This document shows, one piece after another, positions 23,720 to 34,405 of a DNA stretch of 64,000 nt (positions are counted from its first letter, which is position 1; each line of letters opens with the position of its first letter). The position numbers and the translations under genes are program-made. The DNA is taken from the NCBI GenBank assembly GCA_030435675.1, contig CM059624.1, forward strand, positions 5,914,769 to 5,978,768, read 5' to 3'. This DNA is from Steinernema hermaphroditum (lineage: Eukaryota; Nematoda; Chromadorea; Rhabditida; Steinernematidae). The notes below the pieces were generated by a model. That model saw only the letters and a program-made list of their open reading frames with translations. It did not search any database and had not been told where the DNA came from.

Positions 23720-24115
23720 TCACTTATAGTAGCATCCACAACAGAACCCTTCAAATGCAGGCAGTCTTCCGATGGGACACGTCTTCGGTGGCCGCCATTC
23801 TTCGAGCTTCGTCGACCACTTCTCAGGCATTTCACGAGCGATCTTCCAGGCGTAGTTCCACTTCCTTCTTGTCGCGGAGTCGTGGGCATCTTTCAGCTTC
23901 GTTACACCTCTCAGCCACTCGTTTGTTCTTCTGTCCAGGAGCCTGACGCGAAGCATTCTCCGTTCCATTCTGCACTGACTGGTCTCCAGCTTTCTTTGTG
24001 CGGCCTTCGTGAGCGTCCAGGTTTCACAACCATACAGCATCGCAGGCAGCACGCACTGGTTGAAGAGTCTTCTTTTCCATCGCATCAGGACTGAAGGCGA
24101 CGTGCCCAATAACAC
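23720..24115 (-). pseudogene. RTE-type non-LTR retrotransposon, 3' reverse-transcriptase fragment
   Basis: The frame reads RRLFNQCVLPAMLYGCETWT followed by LTK, ERRMLRVRLLDRRTNEWLRG, KWNYAWKIAREMP and KLEEWRPPK. This is the C-terminal end typical of RTE/Jockey-like reverse transcriptases (the YGCETWTLTK block, then the R..W.GH.AR-like block). Only the last ~130 residues remain. The endonuclease and the catalytic palm (F.DD) are absent nearby, so it is a 5'-truncated dead copy. Confidence 0.8.
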
Positions 24116-27100
24116 AAATAAAAATTATGACCTTAATAATTTCGATAGCGCTGTTAGATTCACTGATGCTTATTGCGTAATGGCATCTTGAATTTTCGAT
24201 CCATCCGATACGTCCGGGAAAGCCGAAGCCGTGAGGACATATGATCACGCTGACCACTCACATTGATCCGGGTTTTGTGCTCATTTTTTGTGCTGGTTAG
24301 CCAAAAAGGCCGGGAAAGACATTGGGCGAAAATGTGGAAAAACCTGTATTTGTGCTATGAATATGAGTCCCATCCCCTCAAACGCAGCGGTTTGGATACG
24401 CGCGAAGTAGAACGACAATATGCATCAGTCTGGATGGAACCAGGTGAAATTCTACAGTTACTACGGTTCGAAAATGTAAACAGTCGATTAAGAAAGTTAT
24501 GCTTCTGCATTGCTTGTAGGGTTCCATTACGTCATTCAGATGAAAGGATTCCGTTGCGACAGAAAGTAGCTTTGTTCATTAATGAGGTGTATTAAGTGAG
24601 CTGATTCATGCTGATGATGACGATCCTTATTATGCACTGCTAAGCCGACCTTTTGGAGATGTATTCCAAAGAAAGCGAACTTTTGAATGAAAAACTGCCC
24701 TTAGCGGTCTCTCTAAGAAGAATGTCGCCTTTGTAAGCGATCCCTCCGCCGACCTCTGCCTCGCAAAGTCCTAAGTCCTAATTCGCTCTTCACTTCGCCA
24801 CAAACTTGCGGCGAAAGCGCAAAATAACACAATTTGATGCGCTTCGTCGCGCTACAATCAAATTTACTCTCCGTCATAAAAACAATAATACGCTGCTTCG
24901 CAGGGCGGAAATCGATTTAATATACATATTCTGGCGGCGACCGAGAGTGACACCGCGAAGATTCCACCTGATCCCGTCACGTCTTTTGTTTACACAGAGG
25001 AGTGAGTGGACGAGATTTACGGCATCTGTCGCCGCAAAAGCACAAACAGATGAATACGAAATGAGTTCAAAGGAGCAAATCTCATAAGGAGAAGTGGATT
25101 TGTCAGGCACCGCACGTACTACTATTGCACGTCGTGTGTGGTCAGATACGTGCTAGTGTAGCAGTTGGACAAGATGTGTTCAAGAAACAAGAAATACATT
25201 GGCGAATTACGTCGAACAAAGACCGTGACACTGTAGTAGAAAGTAACAAGATAATTAGGAACAAATTTTTTCCTTTCCAATGCAATAATTTCCAATGACA
25301 AATACATTATTTAAAAATATCTACCAGCGGAACCGCCGGCTCTGCAAAACCGAAAAGACAGTTCCAGAATGAAAAGAAACGAAAACGACTCAAAATCGAC
25401 CAAAACAGCCAAAAGCAGCCATGATTCCCCTCGACGACCCAGTTTCTATGGTGGACAAAAGGTCATTCAATTGGAAATCCTGAAGACCAAAAAAGTCAAA
25501 GCGCTATCAACTAAGGACCAAAAAATATAATCCAGGTTTCCAAAGTTTGTCTGATTTTAATTTCTGCTGATTTACAACAAAAACAGTTCACAGTTCACAC
25601 TGTTGCTAGATTTTTGGAGAGGATCCGATAGGGCTAAGTCTTCGAAATAACTAAAATAAAAGTGAGAAAAAAAATAAAGAATCGAATGAATCAAGATGAC
25701 CACATTGAACAATTTTCTCTCTGGGGATATGAAAGTGAACGTAACCAGTGTGTAGGATACGAAAATTATGCACTTAATTAGCAACGGTAGTTGACTCTTG
25801 TATCATAAGATAGCTCCAAGATAGAAATGTAATGCAAAGTAATTTATGTGTCCACTGAAAACATGATATTATCAGATAAAGAAATGCAAGAATGGACATA
25901 TGGAACGTGCGGAGAATAGAAACCAAGATTAAGATTCGACCTCCCATTTAAAACACTTCATAGTGCAACAAATTATGTGACGAAATATCTCTGATCTGCA
26001 TAGCAGAGCCCTTCAATCCCAATGTCATTACATTAAAAAATATTCATATGCCCGGCAGGAACTTTCACCTATAGGATAACCCTTTGGACACTAAAAATAC
26101 TACTCTACATATGCGCCCTCAAAAATCTCAAAACTCGATTCCTTCTTCAGCCCACTTCCAGCATCCCTCAATACTTTTAAAAGTCAAAACGGCGAACGAA
26201 CCGATAGATTTTGGCAGCAAAGCGTGCCTTGGCGAACATGGCAATTGTCTAGATCCGGCAAAGCGCAGCAGGTAGACAACGTGGCCAGGTCGCAGCTAAT
26301 TACGGCCACTTCCAGTCGGGTGACCAAAGGGAAAAGAGAAGAGGAATATGCGACGAGCCTGCGCAAGCATGACGCCTTCGGGCCGGCGTGGAGGACAATG
26401 GCGATTGGGCAGCCGATAGCCGGCCAGGACAAAAGGATCGCAGGTCGGAGGTGCGGAGATTCGAAGATGGCGCGGCGCGTCTACGACATTTCTGTTTGTT
26501 TTTGAGAATATTTTGGCGAATAGGTGCCGGAAGCGATGTCAGTGGGAGGTCCAAATGGCGCGCGAAGGCGCACTTGCAACACCTTCTTTGGATCGATGGG
26601 TTCGCCGGGCGGAGCCGAAACGCTGATTTGGAAGGACCCGCAGGAGGACAAAGGATCCGGGATGGGTTTTTAGGTGAAAGTGGATATGGATCTGCGGCTA
26701 TGTGTACCTAGATGGCTCGGAATGTGTGCTTAGACCGTGCTGGAGACGAAGTCAAACATGGCGAGGGTTTGAAAGATCAAGAAGTGATGCTGTGGATCAC
26801 AGTATAGTGAATCCAACGAATATTGCTGGCATATCTATAGATCTAACGTGAAAAGGGCAAAAGTCCAACACAAAGGCAATACATACCTATGCGGTCTTTC
26901 CAGAAGATCGACCGGGCAATACACTACGGATCCGTCCATTGATGAATTTATACAAATCTGACGCAAAAACACAAAGAGGAATGGGTACCTAGTTCCGATT
27001 GCGTCGGTGCCTTGCCAAAATGGAAGTCATTACTCAGGGACGCCATGTCAAAGAAGGAGACTTGAGGGCTAGGCCCTTTTTTCTGTCTGCCCTACTTTTG

Positions 27101-29100
27101 CTTCTGGGCGTAGCTACTCTAAGTGTGTACAAATTTAGCCTGCCTACTATAGATATTGACAACGCACGTGTCACCTAATGAATCATTTACGTCCGGTTGC
27201 CAGGCTTCGGAGCATTGAATACAATCAAAGTTCTATGCTTAATTGCCGTGGATCCATAGAGTTGGCACAGAGACTTGCTCCATTCCTGACTTTAATTAGC
27301 CGAAAAACAAATTATTCCTAAGAAATGTTTTCAGAGAAAGCCTTTGCGCCGTTCTTCCTACGATTATAAGGTCGTCATTTGGTTCACAATTGTACTGCTA
27401 AATCAAATGTGCCCGAGAGCCGACGCATCCAATCGAGGATGATGCATGGCGACGTCTCTTACATAACGGTCAATTAGCGTGATGATAGGTTCTGCTGTGT
27501 CGCCATCGCACAAAGCACAGGTTGTTCAAGCCAATCCAGAGAGAACTGATCTTTGTGGACATAGTGGTCACCATCGGAAACTCTAATGAATTTCTTAATG
27601 GATCGCTTTGGGCTAACTGCTGGTGAGCACGATTAGAGCCAGTAAGAGGATGACAGAGTTGTTTTGCGCACGTGATTCGAAGCGTTTATCGCCGACGTAG
27701 TGCCTATAATATCCGTAGGCTTCGTGAGTCATTGAAAAAACAAACGCTTGGACAGGAAGGATCTAGGAAACTTGAGATGGAAACAAATAAGAAAACGAAC
27801 AACAGAGCAGGTTGTTCAAGCCAGTCCAAGAAGAACTGATCTTTGAGGATATATCGGGCCCTAATGAATTTCTCGAACATGTATTTTAAAGTTGAAAAAC
27901 CACTCCCTATCGACATTAAGACATGTTTGTTGGGATGTGTCCGTCAGGGATATTTCTGAGCAGGAATCGTAATGTTCGGTTTCAGATCGCTACAGAGAGA
28001 AACGTTGCATAGTCAAAGAACATTCACTGATGTTCGAAATAAGTTCACATTCAAAACATGACTGCATTATTATCGGCTCACCTCGAAGCGTTGCTTCCAT
28101 CTTCGACATCCAAGCTCTGAGTCCGGACGAAGCCGAACGGCATCGCCAAGTGACTTCCATGGATACATCCGCTAAGCCCACATTGAATAAATCCCGTGAA
28201 TAATGCATAGGGAGGTGCTTCTGACTTGCTACCCAAAGAGAGAGAGATTTTCCACATGAGTATATTTACTTGTCGGTGGGACTAATTCACATCCACCTAT
28301 CTTCCAGAGTGGTGGAATCCACTAGCGGATAAAGGAAATAAGAGGTGCTTCGGTCGATAACGACGAAAAACTGGGAACTTGGAAGCTTTGTTCAACGACT
28401 TTTTCGACTCCAAGTCAACAGATTTTTGAATCTAATCGAATTTTAGGATCGAAAACCTCATGGAATGATGGGAGTAAAGTACTCAATAGAGAATACATTA
28501 CATGTACACCTAATTATAAACTTATAATACAGTAACAGACGCTATATGTGTTCCAAAGGAGGAACGAAAGCGGGCACGCTTAGGTGGATCGACTTTACTC
28601 ACTTTGATAGGCCGGCTCGGATGGCGAAATATGGGGCCGATCCGACTCACTTGTGTGCGCTGTGAAATCGTCACAAATACATGGGGATCGATATTGGTAG
28701 ATACTGGCATCAATTCGATATCACACGAACTGCAGAATTCACGTTTAGTTGAAAACGCTATGCGTTAGCGGAAAAAATGGACAATTGTGGGCACAAGGAA
28801 GCGGCGTTTTGCAAAATTGCTTCACTCAACATTATTGTCTTATGGATCTTATGGATGAAGAACGTACTTCGAAATGCGCATATGAGCACAATAAAATCAG
28901 ACAATAGAATACTGTGTATAAGTCAAGATGAGCACATCCCCAAAAGCGCTAGGCAGGACACATTGGAAAAGCCATCGTGGCTTCTTCCTCTTAAGAATAG
29001 TTACCATGGTGTGCTTTTTTTGAAAATCGTGGGCGATGACAACTCATTTATATCAGTTTATATTTATATATCTGGAACCTCGCACTCCTTCTTCTACTCA
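24116..29100. other. Gene-poor stretch
   Basis: No convincing gene. A GC-rich block at about 26190-26700 has open frames on both strands but no family resemblance. A duplicated short segment at 27515-27885 is listed separately. The rest is AT-rich with scattered short frames. Confidence 0.5.
27515..27885. repeat. Direct duplicate of an ~80-bp segment
   Basis: caggttgttcaagccaatcc...gagaactgatcttt at about 27518-27600 recurs at about 27806-27885 as caggttgttcaagccagtcc...gaagaactgatcttt, both followed by ctaatgaatttct. On the - strand both copies read ...KDQFSLDWLEQP or ...KDQFFLDWLEQP, so a decayed coding segment may have been duplicated. I do not recognise the family. Confidence 0.5.
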
Positions 29101-29102
29101 AC

Positions 29103-29360
29103 TCACCCAGTGGAGGCTGTGTCAAGCAGCCTGGCAGAGCGGAATCCACTCAGATACCCGTTGGGGACAGTACCACTTCCCGCACTTCTCGCCGTCACCA
29201 CCACCGACGGATTTTTGACAGAATACACAGAGAGAGATCTTCGGTGCATGTCCACAGCGAGCCTCGCCGAGGGCATCACGAAGGTGCCCTCGACGGGACT
29301 CATCTGGGACAGGCGCCGGTTAAATCTCAGGGAAAAGGCCATAGCGTCTTGAACGATCTT
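29103..29360 (-). CDS. Candidate terminal exon, unknown protein
   Basis: After a ctctgtccag acceptor the - strand reads 85 residues to a stop (KIVQDAMAFSLRFNRRLS, then MSPVEGTFVMPSARLAVDMH and so on). The composition is coding-like (GC-rich third positions, S/R-rich), unlike the flanks. I found no matching upstream exon and recognise no family. It could be the alternative 3' end of the same unknown gene as 30069-30154. Confidence 0.3.
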   Translation of the reverse strand, partial: KIVQDAMAFSLRFNRRLSQMSPVEGTFVMPSARLAVDMHRRSLSVYSVKNPSVVVTARSAGSGTVPNGYLSGFRSARLLDTASTG

Positions 29361-30068
29361 CTGGACAGAGCTGCTTGGACCCAAAAGGACAGCCGAGTGA
29401 CCATGTGACGCTGGTGGAGCGAATCGACCGCGCGGCTTCTCTCCTCCGGAGGAGCGATTGTGTCGTCGACTCCACGAAACGTCGTCGCCAACGGAGGGAC
29501 AAATTAAATGGACGTCGAGGTGGGGACAATCAGCGGAAAGGGGAAACTCCGCGCACGCAGGGCAAACAATGCGCGCGGCCTGACTTCGCCTCCGTCGAGG
29601 CTAATTGCACGTGCCGGAATCGGTATGTCCTCTGGAGGGCCCCTTTTTTTGGTGACGCTGTTGTTGGGAGACATGAAAAATGGATGTTTGACTTAAACAA
29701 GGAAGTCGTTAGGAGTAAAAAAGAGGAAATAGTGATTTATAGAGCTTCGCCTGGTTACCTTACGGTGTCTTCGTTTTCAAGTGTTGAGTACTCCATGTCA
29801 AGAAAACGAGAAAAAGAAGATGAAAAGCAAAAGATGCTTTTTTTTATCGATATTACTAGGAAACCTTGTGCTGGAGTGGATGAAAAGGTGAACAATTCAG
29901 GCGCTTTAACACAAAACGCTACCGTTTCAGTTGCATCAAAGGTATAGAAACATTTTTTGGGATTTAAGAACAGCAATAAAAAAAGAATACGTCTTTCACA
30001 AATCACAATAGATCAACAAAGGGCCGTGAGGGGCAGAAGATGATCCTTCAAGCAAAACTGAAGACTCA

Positions 30069-30154
30069 CTATTCAGAAGCGCAGCCGTCGGAGTTGGAGA
30101 AGTCCTTCGAGAGGAGAGGAACGTTGCTCATCGAGGGACGAGTGACGTAGCCCG
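30069..30154 (-). CDS. Candidate terminal exon, unknown protein
   Basis: Following an acceptor-like gagctgag, the - strand reads GYVTRPSMSNVPLLSKDFSN, then SDGCASE and a stop. The frame has coding-like codon use inside non-coding sequence. There is no recognised family and no certain partner exon. Confidence 0.25.
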
Positions 30155-31546
30155 CTCAGCTCATCGCAAAGGTAATCCCCTCGCTTTGGCAAAATGCCCT
30201 CGTCGTGCATCTCATTAGGTATTAATCAGAGAGGGCACAAAGAGCGAGTGGCCAACTCTGACCGATAATATCCGTTTTCCAGCTTGTGCCACTTCCGCTC
30301 CCGCCTCGTAGCTTCAATTTGCCGTCGACCACCTAGAAGGGACCGTTTTCGGAATTGGGCCGATTAGAGGCGTCTATGATGGGAGGAGGTGGAGCGAAAA
30401 GATCATAAGTCATAACGCTGGGTCATGAATTTTTCATTTTTAATTAAAACCCGAATCGGCCACTTTATTTCTGAGTTGGGCCACTCAGAGCTATCAATGA
30501 AAAGGCATTCCATGATGCATTCTCCGTCTGACTCCGAAATTTAATAGCCTCTTTTACGTTTACTTTTTATTTACACGCAAAGCACATGTGAACAGTGAAC
30601 AAGTGAATTACACGGAAAGACCAGAACACTGAAGTTCCTCGTGTCTGTCTTGTGGATCGCAGACGTCTGCGAACACGTCTGCGTTCATGTCTAGACACCA
30701 GTCTCTCTGAACGAATGTAAGTGATTCTTTTGAAACGCCTACTTACGCAGACGTGAACTCATCACATCGACGGAAGATTCGCCTAGTTGGAAGGTTCAAC
30801 AACGTAAGGAACTACAGATTTGGTCAAGCCTCTTTACATTTGGTGAATCAAGTCGACTCATCGACTCATCATTTTTGACTGTTTTCTTGTTAGTCTGTGC
30901 TCTATGGACCACAAATTTTATGTGAAAATCTTATTGATCATGACCAAACGGATCAGCAACGATAAACAGCCGTAATCAGTGCAAGTTGTAACTTTTGAGT
31001 GCTTTTGTTCAAAACCACTGCGGAAGGTACGAAACTCAAGAGGTTGTGTGGGAGAGTGACCGCAGGTCACTCCGCCTCTCAACGCCGCTGTCCACCAGCT
31101 GACTCCGCATAGTCTCGCCTCTCGCGCTTCCCGCCGGCCCGCCATCGATTGATCGCCCGTCTGTCCACTGTTCTTAGTAGTTTCTTGATGCCGTGAATCA
31201 TTAAGAGCTTTGTGTCAGGGGAATCTTCCGTATCCGTCTCAGCTGTTTCAATAGTAATGTGGATATGTTATCTTGCTTCGGCCCCTTCCGTGTTTGCGCC
31301 TGATTGAATCCAGAATTGAATTTTGAATCTATTGAAACAAGGGAGATTCCCGGTTCAGTATTATTTTCCATGAACAGCTCCAGACGACCTAGAGATGACC
31401 CTATTTGCATATAACCACTCCACTCCGCGAAAAGTATCTTCGTTCTGATCATGACCACTTAGTGCCACTGGTACCGATCACTGTGCGTTCGATTTCGAAT
31501 GCGTGATGCTCTTTGCTCAAGAAGTCTCACGCGTTTTCAGAGAAAA
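30155..31546. other. Intergenic with one weak - strand frame
   Basis: Mostly non-coding. The - strand at 31201-31458 carries an ATG frame of 85 codons with no recognised domain. A GC-rich patch at about 31060-31145 (-) could encode a short C-terminus ending RSLSHTTS. Neither is convincing. The segment ends at a gttttcag that precedes the cdc-37-like start by 6 bp. Confidence 0.4.
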
Positions 31547-32805
31547 ATGCCCATGGATGTTTCAAAAGCGAATGGAATTGGCGTATCGAACAACGAAGAT
31601 GACACCTATCCTACGATTGGCACCCCCTCTCTCCTTCTCTGGCGACATCAAGCACGTCTGGAGCGCATCACCAACTGCAACAAGGAGAGAGAAAAGGCAG
31701 AACAAAGAAAGGAAGAGATCCAGCCTCGTTTGGAAGTACGCGTGGCACGTCGCCATATCTGTCACATCTGTCTTATTCCAGGCGATCAAGAAGAAGGTTT
31801 CAACTAAAATTGCAAACAAATTGTTCGGCAAACTTTCGAAAGAAAAGCGTTCGCTCTGTGCTGAGCTAGAGGTATGTTTAAGGCATAATTGTCATATCCT
31901 GATTTTTACAGAAAATCGATAAGAAGTTGACTGACGTCGAAAAAGACTACCATAACCTTGAAAGTGAAGTAAACGTGGAAGAGTGGCTTCGAAACGAGCA
32001 AGAGAATGTATCTTCGCTTTGCAAAGAGAAGCAGGACTCCTCAAAGACGACCGAAGAGGAGAGCAGGCGTGTGGTCTGTGTTCTATTCAGTACCTTCAGT
32101 AGTGGGAAGATGTTTAGGCTGACTACTTAAGGAAGCACGAGATGGAATTGAAAGGCTATGGCACCCTCCGCGGCTTCGAAAGGTCGAAAACGTTCCTGTT
32201 GAAACATCCCCTGTTGTGCAATGAACTCGCAGTCAACTTCTTGGCGATCGAGTGCCTTAATCTTACTATTCAAGGGAGAGTGAGTGGAGACTTTACACGC
32301 AGATGCTGATTTCGTACTAGTTGCAAGACGCCGGACATGGCTGAACAGTGCATTATCATTCACCTCCTACTCGAGATGGCGCGGTCACACAATGCTGTGG
32401 CCGCGAACGCCTCAGTCATCAGCGCGTTCTTTAAGAAGTCAGTGCTTCAGCTCCCATTATTGGTCAGATAATGTGCATCTTTGTAGCATTACTGAGAACG
32501 TCGCGTACAGGACAGAGTTGTTCGACAAGATACGCGCATTCTGGGGTATCATCGTGCAACGCCGTAGGCAGTACTTTTCGCAGAAGGACGATAAGGATCG
32601 CCTCGAGAGCATCAAACAATCGCCTGGCAAAGGCAGCCCCCAAGAAGCCCATGAATCGGTGCCTACTAGTGCACAGAAATCACATCACATGTGCGATTTC
32701 TTTCAGGAGAAGCGGGAGGCGTTCGACAGCTCCAAACGTTCCAAGCAGCAGGAAGGTGCTGACAAAGTGGATCGTGAAGCCGTCATCTGCAATCTTCAAC
32801 AATGA
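31547..32805 (+). CDS. Diverged CDC37-like Hsp90 co-chaperone
   Basis: CDC37 loads protein kinases onto Hsp90. Six exons join in phase: 31547-31735, 31782-31871, 31912-32070, 32136-32279, 32328-32437 and 32511-32805 (328 residues; typical family length ~370-380). Residues 1-50 give [18 protein letters not shown], then [10 protein letters not shown], the CDC37 N-terminal signature. A charged coiled coil follows ([19 protein letters not shown]). The Hsp90-binding middle domain gives [47 protein letters not shown] and AFFKK. The C-terminal domain is short and poorly conserved. The N-terminal Trp of the family (YSxW) is replaced, and SDDED is SNNED; the Ser with acidic +3 (CK2-type site) remains. 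The borders of exons 3/4 and 5/6 are less certain. It is either a diverged functional paralogue or an early pseudogene; no internal stop is forced. Confidence 0.75.
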
Positions 32806-33745
32806 CTCCGGAGTCTTGACGACAACGGAGCACAGGAAAACGACATCTAAATTATCTAGACGAAATCTGAGCTCACTGTGTTTGCTCAGCATTTAAACGT
32901 ATGAAAGAACAGGATAAAACTGCTGTCTGTTTCGCCCATTCAGAGGCTTTGTGCAGGCACTATCCTTATCTCAGAACAGTTTTTCCCAGCTTTACCAGAA
33001 TGTCTCTGACTTGACAAACAAAAAAAAATGTGGTTTTATCGGTGTTGCTTGCCCTTTCGACCATGTTCCCACCATTGTTTTAACAAACTATGCATTGACT
33101 TCCACAGTGATGGCAAGTGGTTATGGCAGGGCCTGGTTCATAGACTAGAACACATACTTCGGGAAAGTTCAGGGAGGTAGTGCCGTCCTACGTGCCATGA
33201 CATTGCTCTTCAAGAGGGAAACCAGTGTGCCTTGCTAAAAAGTCAATTACAGCATTCATGCGACCCCACAGGTTTATAGCGTCTAGCAGAACCTCACCTC
33301 CGCTGTTCGTTCGTCTTCTGAAAAACACAAATTTTGGGTTCGCAAAAACCCTAAACAAAAAGACGAGCTTCTCTTTTTGCTCTCTTTTTTGACGACGATA
33401 CGCGGAGAGTCTTCAGCAATTCATTCGCATTCGTATTAATTTCGTTCTGGCATACCAAGAGTGAAAATTATTCTCTCTGAGGTTCAAGGAGGTAACGTAA
33501 CGTAAGATAATATAGGGCTCAGATAGTAAACCTTGGATTTTCTACCAATCTTAAATGAAACCTTACAAACTAAGGATGGACCCGGTTACGGTATTTGCGA
33601 AACAACGAAGGTGGACCCCGATACCATATCCAACAATGGAAAATCGATGCAAAAAACCGCGTGAACTTACGCATCGCCGCTTTACCCTCCATTTATATGG
33701 GCCCATTTATATGTGTGCACGGTGGATGCGTTCTTTGAAGGCGCT
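32806..33745. other. Intergenic between CDC37-like gene and next ORF
   Basis: No convincing gene. The + strand frame at 33555-33839 overlaps the next ORF's start region and has no recognisable features. Possible upstream exons of the 33746 ORF would lie here. Confidence 0.4.
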
Positions 33746-34405
33746 ATGCAGTCCGTCCCGTTCCAGTTCGTCAAGGAAGTCTTTTCTCTTCTACACTATT
33801 TGCATACAAGGAGAGCTTCGCAACTGGAGGGAAACTTAGGCCACTTTGCACTATTCATCGCCAAAGAGACATTCACTGTTGATTGTAATGTAAATGATGA
33901 CGTGGGTTGGCAGCTCGGCGTGGCGAAAAGCTGCGTCGATCATAGTCTTATGACAAACTACAATCTTACGTTCTGCTACTCTGTCCGCATTGTTATTCGC
34001 AGTAGCGGTCATGTTCTGGCGCCGGCTCCGTTGAGCACTTTGAAGCAACTCTGTCTCCATGCGCAAGACTCAGATTTGAATGCATTTACAGAAACCCTGT
34101 CCCGGAACGTGATCGACAGTCTGAAGACGCTGCGATTTACTTGTGTTAGTTTTTGGGCCGACCGTTTCGTCACCGCTAATGCTGAACTCGTTGAGCACTT
34201 TCTTGCACGCAAAAATGTGCAAATAGTCAGGATTTTCAATCCCCAGAGAGATGTTTCACTGGTGTTCCCTTTCTTGTTTCAGCCGCAGCTGAAGTGTTTC
34301 TTATTATATGATTGCACTGAATCAGTATTCGACTTCATTTCTGGCTTTCTTCGCGACAACAGAGCGTCATGTGCAAGAAAATACATATCCACTAGCCTTG
34401 TCTAA
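33746..34405 (+). CDS. Nematode-specific protein of unknown function, 3' end in satellite
   Basis: An uninterrupted frame of 219 codons from an ATG (MQSVPFQFVKEVFSLLHYLH...) to a stop at 34405. The start MxxVPxxFxxxV resembles the opening of large lineage-expanded nematode families, some F-box-associated, but I cannot assign a domain. LARKNVQIVRIF and PQLKCFLLYD resemble leucine-rich, strand-forming segments. The frame continues upstream of the ATG to about 33713, so an upstream exon is possible. The last five codons and the stop lie within the first satellite unit (actagccttgtctaa), so the natural C-terminus may have been lost. Confidence 0.45.
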   Translation: MQSVPFQFVKEVFSLLHYLHTRRASQLEGNLGHFALFIAKETFTVDCNVNDDVGWQLGVAKSCVDHSLMTNYNLTFCYSVRIVIRSSGHVLAPAPLSTLKQLCLHAQDSDLNAFTETLSRNVIDSLKTLRFTCVSFWADRFVTANAELVEHFLARKNVQIVRIFNPQRDVSLVFPFLFQPQLKCFLLYDCTESVFDFISGFLRDNRASCARKYISTSLV

